Shown: positions 11,906 to 23,235, numbered from the stretch's first letter. The stretch is DNA of 64,000 bases from Bettongia penicillata ogilbyi (GCA_023548195.1 JAJHZJ010000400.1:1054001-1118000); one strand, 5' to 3'. A program made the numbers and translations. The notes: a model not told the origin generated them from the letters alone.

Positions 11906-12423
11906 ATTATGTTATAGGAATATAATGGAATACTATTGAACTTTAAGGAATGATGAACAGGAAGAATTCAGAGAGGCCTGGAAAAACTTATAAAAAGGAG
12001 CAGAACCAGGAGAACTTTGTGCATAGTAATGACCACAGTGTGTGAGAGTTTTTTTCTGGTAGACTTGGAGCTCCATAGCAATGCAAGGACTTAAAAAAAA
12101 TTCCCTTGTCTTCTCAGGCAAAATGCCCTCCACGTCCAGACAAAGAACTGTAGAAGTCAATCACAGAACATAGCAGATCATTTTGTGTGTGTGTGTGTAT
12201 TATGTTTTGGTTTGTTATATGATTTCTCCCATTCATTTTAATTCTTCTACACAGCATGACCCTAGTGAAAATGTATTTATTAGGAATGTATGTGCAGATC
12301 TGATATAGAATTGTGTGCCATCTAGGGGAGGGAGGGGGGAGTTGTGGGGTAGGTTAAGGAAAAAAAAAATCTAAGTTTTATGGTAGTGATTGTAGAACAC
12401 TAAAAATAAATAATATTAATTAA
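11906..12423 (+). other. L1 3' UTR and tail
   Basis: It holds 'gaatgatgaacaggaagaat', a (TG)n run at 12,184-12,199, the G-rich tract 'gggagggaggggggag' near 12,325, then 'gtgattgtagaacact' and an A-rich end. The same order is seen at 54,063-54,609. A G-rich tract near the 3' end is typical of mammalian L1. Confidence 0.85.
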
Positions 12424-12431
12424 AAAATTAG
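12424..12431 (+). repeat. possible L1 target-site duplication, right
   Basis: 'aaaattag', matching 5,940-5,947. Confidence 0.4.
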
Positions 12432-13699
12432 TCTAGAGACAGTTGTATTATTGATAATGCTTTCTGAATCCTTCCCTTCTCTCAGAGGCATGACTTTGTC
12501 AGAAGTCATTGAAACTTTGTCAGTCAATGGCCATGAATCCCTGACAAATAACAACACCACATCATGAAATATACCATTCTGCAAACTGGATCCCAAGTAG
12601 GAAATGCTCAGCATGGTGGACAAGACACAAAGTCTACAGATGATGGTAGGCATTATGGGAATAATTTGGCCATACCACAATGCTCCCTGCTCTTGACATT
12701 ACTTTTGCCTATATCTGCCACTGCTATATCCTGTCTCTCACTCACTGTACAAAATTTGGGCAATATGTATATGCATATATGCATCCTTCTTATGGAGTTC
12801 TGATAGAAATAGCCTGGCAATAAGTCTCTATTCAGCAAGTGTTCTCTTATATTTAACATTCTATAGACTATCAAAGAAGAGGGTAAATCAACTTCTTTTT
12901 TTGTAACAATATAAAAGCATTCAGAATAAGCTCATCTCCTGTAAGTTTGCTGAATACATCATTAAGACTTCTCTAGGGGTAAAGAGGTTGATAGTGACTA
13001 GATGTATGCCATCTTGTCCTGATATGATTTTCATTCTTTTTGCTAGGTCACTATATCAAATATTTTTGTTTCCATTCTAGGTAGCTTAGAGATTACATTT
13101 ATTTGGAATGAGGACATCTATTAAAATGCTGTTGCTCAATTTTGAAAACTCAATGTTATGTGTGGGTAATTGTGGGCAAAAGCTAAATCCAGCACTAGTT
13201 AATTTGCTGAATCATTGAGAAAATGTCAAAGTCTATATTTGTTGTGTGGTGATCCATTCATTTATGAAGGATAGCTGGCTACTAATTTATAATTAAAGTC
13301 ACAAGATCACAACCTGCTAAGCATTTGGTGCGTGCTACATTTTTACTGAGAGTGATTTTGTGCAGTCTCTGCCATTGGCTTGCACAATCTGAAAGGATCA
13401 ATAAATCTGAGTTCCTCAATGATAATCTTATTGTTACTTATTGTTATTGTACAATAACATGGATCTAAATAGCCATTACTTTTGGTAAATTTCTAAACCA
13501 TTTATCATGTGCTACAAAATACCTATTGATAATATTTTTTCTCTTTGACAAATAATTTAATATTTTTCAGCCAGTATTAACTATTTATTTGAAAATATCC
13601 ATAAAAATAGCAAAAAGGTACAAAAAAGGGGGAGAAAAGGAGAAAGGAGGAATCTCTGGGGGTTAAGAAAGCTTGCCTCATATGTTCCTGAGAATCTCG
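12432..13699. other. unassigned sequence
   Basis: No repeat family or gene recognised. Overlapping short open frames at 12,420-12,874 on both strands lack known domains. Confidence 0.5.
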
Positions 13700-13815
13700 G
13701 GTTAGAGTTATGGTTCTTAATCATTTTTGTCAAACCCCTTTGGAAGTCTGATGAAACATGGCTCCCTTCTCAAAATGCTTGTTACCTACATTCATTATGA
13801 AAGGAAATGCTAAAT
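13700..13815. repeat. ancient mammalian interspersed repeat (family not named)
   Basis: 'ggttcttaatcatttttgtc', 'acccctttggaagtctgatg' and 'tcccttctcaaaatg' match a very common old mammalian repeat that I recognise by sequence but cannot name with certainty. Confidence 0.55.
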
Positions 13816-14127
13816 AGAGGTGAGTGAAAATAAAACCTCAGAGTCTAGCTTAGTCTAGAGGGTTCAAAACATTTTGTTAGAAGCACATTCCAATGGGCAT
13901 TTCAGAGACTAAATCCTGGGGATGGGACAACTCATTATATCACAGATGTCAACCCATCAACAACTATTTGTGACTATCCACTTTCCTGGCATCCTTCTGT
14001 TACCCTCTGCCACCATACCAGGAACATACCTAAGTGAATACACTTTCCAAAATGGCAGAAACACTTACACTAGTTTCAAGAAACCACCATGGCTTTAAGC
14101 AAAATCTCTAGTCTAGAAAGGCAGTAT

Positions 14128-14250
14128 GGCAGAATGGAAGCATCACTGTAGTTCTGGTTTTAAATCCTGTTTCTCACTGTTCTGTGGGACTTAGTTTCCT
14201 CACGTAGAGGGCCTCTGAGGCCCCTTCCCTCTCTTCTAAGCCTATGATTC
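14128..14250 (+). repeat. MIR-type fragment
   Basis: 'ttagtttcctcacgtagagg' followed by 'ggcccctt' and 'tctaagcctatgattcc' matches the 3' half of MIR-like SINEs; the core G is decayed. Confidence 0.7.
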
Positions 14251-14331
14251 CAATACTCCTAATATTTTTATTCAGAACACTCTCCACAGAGAGCACTACC
14301 ATCTCTTTTAGAGAGACACTAATGTGAGGGA

Positions 14332-14500
14332 AGGCAGCTAGGTGGCTCAGTGGTTATAAAGTGATACCTGTTATCAGGAAGACCTGAGTGGACTTCAGGA
14401 GCTGTGGGACCAAGTCATTTAACTTCTGTTTACCTTAATCCACTGGAGAAGGAAATGGCAAAGCACTCCAGTATCTGCCAAAAATCCCTTGGAAAGTACT
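14332..14500 (+). repeat. tRNA-derived marsupial SINE
   Basis: The head 'ggcagctaggtggctcagtg' is the hallmark of the abundant marsupial tRNA-derived SINEs and contains an A-box-like TGGCTCAGTGG. The body continues to 'ctggagaaggaaatggcaaa' and 'cactccagtatctgccaa', also family-typical. The B box is decayed, so active transcription is unlikely. This family is one of the clearest marsupial markers in the window. Confidence 0.9.
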
Positions 14501-14693
14501 AGAGTGCTATTGGCCCCATTCTCCCTTATCTGTTTTAGCAAAGAACACAGTAATATTGTTTGAGACTTAGACATTCAAGCTAGGAGAAGGGGAAGGGTTG
14601 AAGACTGGGAATCTTGTAAAGGAGAGACTTTAGAGGAAAGGTTGTATATGGGAAATAAAAAACAGAGGGTCTCGGAGGTGGGGGTGGTTATGT

Positions 14694-15920
14694 TCAGTCA
14701 GAGTCAGCAACTTCACTTTTCATCAAAAGTCTTTTGCCTTGATAGGGGGTAGAATCTCCTTTCTTGGACTTCAGTTGGCTGTGGTAGTGACAGCTCCCCT
14801 CAGGTTCTTTCCCACTGTGAGTATCTTCAGTTCCAAGGCTTCACTTATGTCCTGGTGCAATTCATAGAGGTGATGACCTCAAATCTGGAGGGTGAAATGT
14901 TCTCCATTCACTGGCTTCTTCTTAGCCTTGGGGGTGCTACTAGGAGTGGTGGGAAATGCAGGTTTATTGTTCTCAGAGGGTGGCTGTGGGTTGTGACCTC
15001 ACTTCTTGCGGAAATTTTCCTCCTAAGTCTGCCAATCTCTTCCAGGACAGGCACATACATGTACTTCAAAACTTCCACAGCCAAGAAGCTGACCACTGGA
15101 GTCTTCCAGGGTTATGATGGTGAGAAATGGGCGCCAGTTCATGCCTCCCATGAAGGAACTGTTGCACATATAATTGTAATTAATTGTAGTACAATGACAA
15201 CCGACCTCTGTGGACTCTTATGGAATGGACACACTCTGTCGCATGGTGGTGGTATCATTGAGGTATTCAGCTGGCAGATTTCCTTCCACCCAGATCAGGT
15301 GCTGTGGAGATGCCAGGGCATCTATGGGCTCAGTGCATTGTTCATGGTGGGGACAGCGCTTAACCACCTCGATCGTGTGTTCTGACTTTTTATAAATTAC
15401 CATAGTATGAACTCAGGCACCAACAGGTGGTGATGAGGTGATCCAGAGCTGGACAAGGAAAGCCTTGGCCAGTTGGCAAAATAGTGTGTTCAGCTCAGGG
15501 GAGTATGTGCAGGTGACAGACTTGGCTGTTCCAGATTATAGAAACCCAAGCCTAAAAACATAGTCCCCAGGATAGTCCTTTCGAGATGGAATAGTAGATG
15601 ATGTTGGCAGGCTAACTTGGGATACAAGCACCTGAACACTAAGACTGTCTTCCTCATTTCTCAGCCATGTCCCATTGTTTGGTTGGGCACAGTATTTATC
15701 ATCTATGTTCGATAAATCATCTGACAAATTGTTCCATTGTAAATTCCATAGGTCTGAGAAGGTTTCCTGGCTCAGTGGGGGCTCCAGATCTGACATTGAT
15801 TCCTTCATGGCAGGCCTCAGGAAAGCAGTTTTGTGGTTGGCAGGATGGTGAGGGAATAGGGAGGGGGGTCCGCCATCCTCTGCACATATGACTGGAAAAT
15901 TCCAATCCCAGCAGCCTCCC
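14694..15920 (-). pseudogene. TP53: processed TP53 pseudogene
   Basis: TP53 encodes the tetrameric tumour-suppressor transcription factor. Read on the minus strand the start codon is at 15,806-15,808 and the stop at 14,694-14,696 (1,115 bases; human CDS 1,182). Landmarks in order: MDM2-binding motif EPPLSQETFSDLW; end of the proline-rich region SRKDYPGDYVFRLGFL; DNA-binding domain [73 protein letters not shown]; tetramerisation start GEHFTLQI; basic tail LKSKKGDST and final SEVADSD. Parts that lie in separate exons in TP53 are contiguous here, so this is a retrocopy. It is broken by TGA at codon 156, TAG at codon 285, further stops and frame changes. One zinc ligand (C242) is Phe. About 110 bases upstream of the start may be 5' UTR. 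Boundaries and target-site duplications were not resolved. Confidence 0.95.
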
Positions 15921-15929
15921 AAATAACTT

Positions 15930-16802
15930 AATGTTTACAAATTGGGCTGCAGTTCAGTAATACTACACAGGTTTTTGTTTAGAATGCTTTCCAATTTTAC
16001 AGCTCTGAAAGTTTATATTAAGACTGGTTTTCTATGAGCGTTAATTGCTTTAATCATGTTTCACCAATTGAGTTCTGATTTGTCTCTTGACACACTCAGT
16101 CATGGCTTTCTCCTTTATGACTTTTTGCTCAGTGCATCTTGTCCTGAGAAGAAAAAAAATACTTTTACAAGTAATACACTCAATTTTCTATTTAACTTCT
16201 ATATTCAAACTCAAAGATTTCAGTTTCTATTTTCCTTGGTCTATATTAAGAATATATGAAATGAAATGTTGATTTCATTGAATGAGAAGATATTTCATAT
16301 TTGTTGTCCAGTGGAAATGTATAACTTAATGTCCTCCATGTATAACACAAGATTAACATGACATTTTGTGTGAATCATTCTTTGACTTGGAAGACATACC
16401 GGTTCAATATAAGGGAAGTGAAGATAATAGTTTTAAGCCTCGATAGAACCAAAGAGTTTTAAACTCTTTCTCTGGAAAGCTTCCTTTTATACTAATTGAT
16501 CTTAACATTACTGTCTTAGTGGCATATGCACATTTTTTAGCAATGACATCAAATATTCTAATAATCTCACTATATAATTCATTCTACTATAAATGGTTCC
16601 AATACATGAATACGCCATGTGTGTCAAGCCATACCACAGGCATTGAGATACCCAGTTATGCAATATAAACAGTATGGGACCATTGAATGTTTTTTTGGGT
16701 TTTTTTGAAAATAACATAGTTGATAAATTTCTCTTTGAAAGTTCCAGAATGTTTTTTGGCAAACTATTTTTGAACCTCAGGCAATATATTGTTTTCTTTA
16801 AA
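15930..16802. other. unassigned sequence
   Basis: No recognised repeat or gene. Short open frames at 16,056-16,272 (plus) and 16,508-16,894 (minus) have no known domain, and the latter includes a TA microsatellite. Confidence 0.5.
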
Positions 16803-16846
16803 ATGTATATACATATATAGTGTATGCATATATATATATATATATG
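16803..16846. repeat. (TA)n microsatellite
   Basis: TATA-rich run with CATA interruptions. Confidence 0.9.
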
Positions 16847-17059
16847 TGATAAACATGTAAGTTGTGAATGTATTATATTAATTACAAAATACATTTAATT
16901 AGCCTAGAGTTGGTAGAGACATTGTTGTCACCATATTTTGGTAGCAGATATGAAAGAAATACTGTTAACGATAGTGGTATCATGCTTCAAGAGAGTTAGT
17001 AAAGTCTTTTGCTGGCAATTTATATGTAACCTTGCAGTATTTGAAGCAAATATGTGGCC

Positions 17060-17285
17060 TTAGTGCTGGATATAGACTCAGAAAGACTTGAGTTTGAGTC
17101 CTCCCTCAGACACTAACAAGCTCTCTGACCCTGGGAAAGTCCCTTAACCTCTTTCAACATGGTTACTTACCTATAAAATGGGAATAACAGTATTAGCTAC
17201 ACCACAGGGTCATTGTGAGAATCAAATCAGATAACATGTAAATCATTTTGAAAATCATAAAACACTATATAAGTGATGTTGTTAT
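17060..17285 (+). repeat. tRNA/CORE-type SINE, nearly complete
   Basis: 'gacttgagtttgagtcctcc' matches the B-box region, then 'cagacactaacaagctctct', 'gaccctgggaaagtccctta', 'tataaaatgggaataa' and 'gggtcattgtgagaatcaaa' follow in family order. It is one of the best-kept SINEs in the window. Confidence 0.88.
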
Positions 17286-17289
17286 TATT

Positions 17290-18043
17290 ATAGACCTTAG
17301 TAAATTTCATTGTTTTCTATTTTTTCAGAGAATCAAACATTTTATCACCTCCCTTGATAGAACTGTTTCATCATTCATTTTGTTATTAGCGCTGATGCTT
17401 TCTTTTTCCCATTTGATAAAATTTATCATGCCTCTTGTGTTGGACTTCTTATTAGGATCAGGAATCTACTGCATTTTTTCTTCTACATTATTCTCACTCC
17501 TTCATATTCTCTGCCTTGATATTTGAGTTTTTGACTGATATTGACTTTTTCTTGTCATTGCTCTTTGTTCTTCTATGGCTCATATATATCCTTAAACTTT
17601 TACTTTTAGTTTCACTTGATGATTAAGAGAATGTAGGATTTCTTATATCCTTTTTAAAATTCCATTCCAAATCTGTATTTTGTTGTCATTTTTTTGGTGA
17701 TAGTGTTCAGATTTTTTAAAATTGTATATATTAGCTAGATATTTCTGTAATCTTCCAGTGCCTCTTTGCAGGTCTTCAATTGTTCCTAGAAATGATGTAT
17801 TTCATATTATATTTGTGGCTTGTCCTTAGGATTGATCTTTGATAGCTCTACCTTTCTTCTTCCTATTGAAATAACTGCCAATCTTATGTGCAGGAACTGA
17901 AATATTGTTAGACTGAGAAATATTCTGAGAGAATAGGCTTGTTTATCATGTAACCAAACCAGTTTCTCTACATAGGCTGCATATGCATTTGTTTTTTCAA
18001 ATCAATGAAAGATTTTCTTTCAAAAGTACAGTCAAAGTATTAA
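17290..18043. other. unassigned AT-rich sequence
   Basis: A 92-codon plus-strand frame (17,248-17,526) is hydrophobic but overlaps the SINE tail and shows no known domain. The minus strand may belong with the retroelement-like remnant at 18,180-18,560, but nothing here is convincing. Confidence 0.4.
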
Positions 18044-18110
18044 TGCTGTTGTTGTGGAGTCATTGAAGTCTATCCAACTCTTTATGATCCAATTTGGGGT
18101 CATGTCTTCA
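18044..18110 (-). repeat. tRNA-SINE 3' tail
   Basis: 'gaagtctatccaactcttta' then 'gatccaatttggggt' is the reverse complement of the SINE tail around GGGGTCACGAAGAGTCGGAC. Confidence 0.7.
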
Positions 18111-18179
18111 TGTCTCCCCTTTAAAGCAATTTAATACATTAGCATTGTTTTTGCTGTGATCCATTTCATTGTGAGATTT

Positions 18180-18560
18180 TCTGGAATTTCTATTAAGTGA
18201 TACTTTTAATCACCTAAAGTTATTCATGTTTTTCTTCTTCTAATTTTATTAGTTGCACAATTTCTGCCATTTTGTGTAATCTGGACTTAGGGAAGAAGTT
18301 ATGTCTTGTATTTCTCTTGCACTGGTCTGTAATATGCTGTTAAGTGAAATGTAGTTGAGGATACCATTAACAAAATACATTGTGAAACTCTTCTCTAAAA
18401 GTGGTTACATCCATCTTCAGTTTTTGTCATGATATAATACTGACATATCATGAAGGAATTCTTATCTTCAGTCCATTTCAGAGCAATCCTCATTTTTCTT
18501 AGTTCATTGCTTAATGGCATTTTCTAAAAGCTTTCATAGCATGGTGGGTATTAGTATTTA
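18180..18560 (-). pseudogene. decayed coding-like remnant, possibly of an old non-LTR element
   Basis: Read on the minus strand, the sequence KWTEDKNSFMICQYYIMTK is followed, across stops and frame changes, by PQLHF and an ITDQ/N motif, then a charged KLEEE end. The order W-T-E, Y-Y, then T-x-Q-x-x-x-x-Q and basic residues resembles an N-terminal domain in some non-LTR retrotransposon proteins. I do not recognise the family. No endonuclease or reverse transcriptase motif was seen beside it. Confidence 0.25.
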
Positions 18561-19239
18561 TAATTTCTTCCATTGTACCTTGACTTCTTGTGGAACCAAA
18601 ATCAAGAAGGTGTTTCACTTGCAGTAAGGTCCTCCGTGTCAAACTGATCATCATGGCAGTTTAGAATGTCATCAACTTACAGTCCTGCTTCATCAATTTT
18701 TCTTTTTATTTCCAAAAGTATTTATGTGATAGTGAATGTGGTTGTAAACTAATCACTGGCACTGCCAGAGTCGAATTTCTAGTATTGGAAGATCCCTATC
18801 AGGTCTTCACAGCTACAATAGTGGTCTCAGGGCACACAAAATCTATTCCAAGTATCATTTTCACTTTCAATTCCACTTGTGGCTAGTGTCAAACCATGCC
18901 TACCCCAAGTTTAGACAATGGGTGAGATTTCAAGGGCATTAGTGTTTTAGATGTGATTGCTATTATTTTTGTCATCGGATATGATGGTGAATGTTATTAC
19001 TCAACAAGAAATCTTTTTTATGTTATTAATTTGTGTGCTTTAATTGATTTTTAAAAGAACTGGAGGTTGAAGAGGGATCAAATGAGATAAGAAAGAGGTA
19101 GGTGTCTACAGAGAGTACTGGAAATTCTATTGGGAGAGGATATAGGTCTTCTTAATTAGATAAAAGCACTGTCCTCAAATCTTTCAAGTAACCTGGAAAG
19201 TCAGAGCTCTTGGTTTGAAGTTCAAGGACAAATAGAAGC
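18561..19239. other. unassigned sequence
   Basis: No recognised repeat, RNA or coding sequence. Confidence 0.45.
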
Positions 19240-19440
19240 GCATTACGGAACTCCGGGCTTCCTGTAATCTGGGCAGTGATCTCCCCCAGCCCTTCTGCAT
19301 CTTCTCATTTAGTTCGGTTTCTAAATGAGGACACAAACACCTGTTCCAGCAGCAGGTGGTATTTGTTTGTTATAGCTTTTCCTGCTGAGTTTTAATCAGT
19401 CTGTAGCTGTAGGAACCCGCATAAGTAACAGTTTATAGGA
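19240..19440. other. unique, higher-GC segment; candidate conserved noncoding element
   Basis: Unlike its AT-rich surroundings, this stretch has moderate GC and CpG sites ('gcgcattacgg', 'cccgcataa') with 'cagcagcaggtggtatttg' near 19,350. No repeat family or coding frame was recognised. Calling it a conserved element is inference only. Confidence 0.3.
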
Positions 19441-19790
19441 CCAGATTTTCACAGAGTGGTATTAGCCAGAGTACCAAAGTTCCACGCATTCCGTGCATCA
19501 CTTTTATCATATATGAGTGATCATGGAATCCTGTTTACTTTTTTTCTCTTTTTTCTATCATTTAGGGCTACTAATTAGCTGTTCAATTCCCATGCAAAGC
19601 TGGAAAGAAAAAGTCCTTTTCTTCTGCCTTAAGGGTGACTCTCTCTGATGTGTTCTCATTACCAGACCCTTGTTACTTGGAGAAAAGAACAGTCAAACTT
19701 CTTTCTAATTTAAACTATTTCTATTCCTTACATCTCAGAAGGATCATTATGGGCACCTCCAACACTCCAAAATAAGAAACAGGGAAAATG

Positions 19791-19833
<43 letters not shown>

Positions 19834-20244
19834 CCATGTCAAGAAGAGAATGAATCCCTCAACTCAAACATGGTAATTCTTTAAGAAGTAGAAGAAAGAA
19901 GTGGGGAAAACCTCAGAAATTCTAACAAGAAGTGGTTAAAAATAAATAAATAAAAGAGGCTAGTTTTCTCCTGGTATAAAATACCTGTCACTTTCAGTAA
20001 TTAGGTTTTTCCCTTGAATCACATTAGGCCTGTGGTACTGAGATATCTCTCCTACCTTTGGAAAATGGCCATGGTTATACCAATAGCTTTTGTGATTTCT
20101 TATAGTGTTGGGCATTCTCCAGGAGAAAATAAACTTTGCATGGTTTTATAGCTAGCATTACAGTGCTAGTGTAGCTAGCCAAATAGCCTCATGCAATGGG
20201 GCCAGCAACGAGTGGACTCTATAGGAGGGAATGTTTCTTAAGCC
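19441..20244. other. unassigned sequence with (CA)n
   Basis: Apart from a (CA)20 run at 19,791-19,831 nothing is recognised. Confidence 0.6.
19791..19831. repeat. (CA)20 microsatellite
   Basis: Perfect CA dinucleotide run. Confidence 0.98.
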
Positions 20245-20330
20245 ATGCTAGTAAAAAGAACACTAAATTGAGAGTCTAGAGACCTGGATTCCAATGGAAG
20301 AACTACCACTAATTAGCTATACAACTTTAT
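20245..20330 (+). repeat. MIR-type fragment, head half
   Basis: 'ttgagagtctagagacctgg' then 'actaattagctat' matches the MIR head through AGTCAGGAGACCTGG and ACTTACTAGCTGT. Confidence 0.75.
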
Positions 20331-20520
20331 AGGAACATAGATGTTAAGCTGGGAAGGATCTTAGAGACTTTTTTTTGTTCTCTTATTTTACAGATGAGGA
20401 AACTGAGAACCAGAAAGATTAAGAGACTTTCCCAAACTGGTGCCCAGACAATAAGTATGAGAGTGGAATTGAAATCCTAATCCTTTGATTCTACAATTGG
20501 TGTTGTTTTCACTGAACTAT
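20331..20520 (-). repeat. MIR-type fragment
   Basis: 'ttttacagatgaggaaactg' is the clean reverse complement of the MIR core, followed by 'gactttcccaaactgg' and a decayed head. It abuts a plus-strand MIR, giving an inverted pair. Confidence 0.85.
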
Positions 20521-20821
20521 GTGTACCTCTTGCAACCTCTGACTTCAGGAGACCTGTGATATCTGAAAAAGACACCAGGGGAAAAAAGGGAAAGTCTCAA
20601 AAGGTGTAGTTGAGGAACAAGCTCTTGCTGACCTCATATCTTTGGTGTGTTTTCTCCCTAAGACTTCAAGTAGCTTACAGCACAATCCATTGTGTGTCCT
20701 TTCCAGCACCCAAGTTTGTACTTATCACAGGACACAAACACCAAAACATAGGTTAACATGACCAAAGTAGATGCCTTGGTAACTGTACTGCTTGATCTGG
20801 CTTTCCTGCAGGTAGATGGCT

Positions 20822-21045
20822 CAGTCAATAGAACTCTGGAACTGGAGTAAGAAAGACTCGATTTCAACTACAAGGTAAACTACCGCATGACCCTGTCCAG
20901 TCAATCAACCTCTGCCTCAGTTCCTCATCTATAAAATGTGAATAATAATAGCACTTACCTCCTAGGATTATGAGGATCAAATGAGAAAATAATGATAAAG
21001 CACTACCTGGCACAAAGCAAGGCACCATAAAAATCTTAGTAATCA
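20822..21045 (+). repeat. MIR/CORE-SINE
   Basis: 'tgaccctgtccag', 'tgcctcagttcctcatctat', 'aaaatgtgaataataatagc', 'aggattatgaggatcaaatg' and 'gcactacctggcac' follow the MIR order from core to tail. Confidence 0.9.
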
Positions 21046-21261
21046 TTACCATTTCTATCGTTAATGCCATAGTTTGGGGAAAAAATAGGGACATAGTCAT
21101 CAAATCAATGAACTTAATAGATATAATGCAATAAATTAGATTACCAGAGTCAACAAGAGTTCTAAACTTATTATTTTCAATTTCTAAGGAGCTTTTATAA
21201 CATAAGTGCAACATGGGAAACAGATTAAAAAAAAACTTGATTATTTTCCTATGTATATATG

Positions 21262-21385
21262 AGGCAGTGTTGCGGAATGGATTAAGAGAACTGACTTTAG
21301 AGTCAGGATAGCTGGGGGGCAAGTCTTGCTTCTGACCCATACTTGTACTACAACTGAGCAAATCACTTAGAATCTCAGAACTCTA
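21262..21385 (+). repeat. MIR/SINE head fragment
   Basis: 'ggaatggattaagagaactg' with 'actttagagtcaggatagct' matches the tRNA-like head, then 'actgagcaaatcactta'. Confidence 0.75.
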
Positions 21386-22799
21386 TACAACTATAGACTC
21401 TGCAGAAAAGATGCTGCCCAACATTAAATTAGGAGGATTCTTTATCTGAGCGTTGCCTATACCAATAAAATCATAGACCCAATGCATATCTGTTTAAATG
21501 CAAGTGTTGTAACATATTAAAAAATCATTTTCATAACATTTAAGTATTATTTTGTGATGAAAAGTTACATGTCCAAATAAAGGTCTAGTATTTCAAATTA
21601 GCATTCATATACAGAAGATACAATTTTCCATCTTTGCCTACAACATGCAAATGCCTTGTCCCAGCTCTGAGTATAAGTAGCTCTCATTGTTTGGAACAGA
21701 TGAGTTCTTGAAAATCTGACATATTCTAAAACAACTGTGTCCCCATTTCCCAAGCTGAGGGGAAACTTAGAAAAGAAGTGGTTAAGGTAGTAAATCTCAA
21801 GTCCATCAGGGTGATGTAATACTAATATTGTGGAATCATAGATCTTTCTGAACTTTATTTAATTTGACGACTTTGGAGTCTATTTTTGTTTTCTTCATTG
21901 ACTTATCTCCTATGCCTTCCTTACTCAGAACATCAGAACTCCTCTTATGCCTGTCTGTCTTTAGATTTTCAACTTACAACTCCTAGTCAATTCTTTCTCT
22001 TTTTTCAATATCTGAAAGATTAACTTGTTATCCCATTTAAAAGTATCTGCCAAATGAGTTTAGGGAAACAGAAAGCTGAGGCATTTTTATATTTTTGCAA
22101 GGAAAAAAGCTTCTTATGAGCTGTAGCTGAGGGGGCAAAGTTTCAGGGCAAGGGTGAGAGGAGTAAGTATGTATGTTGGAATTTAAAAAAAATAAAATAT
22201 AAAAATATTTCTCTGTTGCCTGAAAGGGTACTCTTTTTTGACTCACAAATTCAAAGTCAATAAAGAGTGTATACAAGAAGTCCTTTATTTTCATTGGAAG
22301 CTTTGGATCATAGTGAGACTCCCTAGAGTAAGTGACCACCTAAAATTACCACCTGTGTTTGAGCCTAGTTTCTGCTTGATAGCTTAAGATATAACCAATG
22401 ATGGAAGAAGTGATGGTGCCCTTTCTAAATAAGTATCAAATGAATGTAAAATGCAGAATGAGACATCCATATTTGAACAAGGGCAATGTGGGAATGTGTT
22501 TTGTTATACAATGGTATTGATTATGAGAGTTTAAATTTTAGTTCATTTTAAATTATTCAGTGAGGGACAGTAAGCAGGATAGATAATGAATAATTGTCAA
22601 AACAAGCAAAAATTAAATTTTAATGAGTGAATGAATATCGACTGGGGAGTGAAGAGTATCAGTTATGTTGGAGAGAACATAGTCAAATGATAAATAACTC
22701 TAAATTAGTGATCAATTTCATTTTCTAAAAATGACTAATTCTTAACAATTCATCTGTTAGTAATATTTTCATCCCACCACTTTCCTTACTATAGACTAA
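21386..22799. other. unassigned sequence
   Basis: No recognised repeat or gene. The minus-strand frame 22,037-22,339 has no known domain. Confidence 0.5.
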
Positions 22800-23235
22800 C
22801 ACCCTTACTCCAGCAATAAAATATAAACTCTTTTATTTGACACTACAATTCTTTACCATCTGTCTCTAACATACCTTTCCAAACACGGTGAGCCTTATTC
22901 CAGTCATGTGCTATTTCTTCTGGACTAATATTCCTAATTATTGATCCTAGTACATGACCTTCAATTTCTTCTTGACTTTGCACAGACTGTCCTTCCAGAT
23001 CACAAGGGAATCTTTCATCTCTTCTGCTTTTGAGAATTTATAGTTTCCTTCAAGTACCATCCCTTGCAGGAGGTCTTTCCTGATGCCCACAGTTGCCAGT
23101 GCCTTTTTCCTCTGAAACTATTTTGAGTTTGTCTACTTTATGCATTCTCTTTATTCTCTATATACAAGTTGCTCCTCCCAATGTAAGTTATAAACTTTCT
23201 TCTATTTCAGTTCCTCCCATAGGGAGTCTTTTCCC
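22800..23235 (+). mobile_element. L2 LINE 3' fragment
   Basis: 'ctttgcacagactgtccttc', 'gaatttatagtttccttc', 'aagtaccatcccttgcagga' and 'ggtctttcctgatgccc' follow the order of the L2 3' end (protein tail and 3' UTR). It is old and has no open frame. Plus-strand, like the longer L2 at 59,690. Confidence 0.75.

Larger units (their letters stand above)
5948..12423 (+). mobile_element. near full-length, inactive L1 (LINE-1)
   Basis: A 6.5-kb element in the standard L1 order: GC-richer 5' UTR opening with 'ggagccaagatgg', ORF1 with a coiled coil and RNA-binding core, a long purine-rich spacer, ORF2 with endonuclease and reverse transcriptase motifs, a C-terminal Trp/Cys-rich domain, and a 3' UTR with a G-rich tract and A-rich end. 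Both ORFs are broken by stops and frameshifts, so it cannot move by itself. The ORF2 protein and 3' end match the second L1 at 51,374-54,609. The spacer between ORFs is about 600 bases, roughly ten times that of human L1, and is related to the HAL1 3' UTR. Confidence 0.93.

Noticed and set aside
14332..14500. tRNA gene
   Set aside because: Only the A-box-like head of a SINE; B box decayed and no cloverleaf seen.
14855..15385. 176-codon plus-strand open frame, the longest in its region
   Set aside because: It is antisense to the TP53 pseudogene, whose protein is legible on the other strand. No domain in this frame.
14694..15920. Functional TP53 or TP53-like gene
   Set aside because: In-frame TGA and TAG codons in the DNA-binding domain, frame changes, a lost zinc ligand (C242), no introns.
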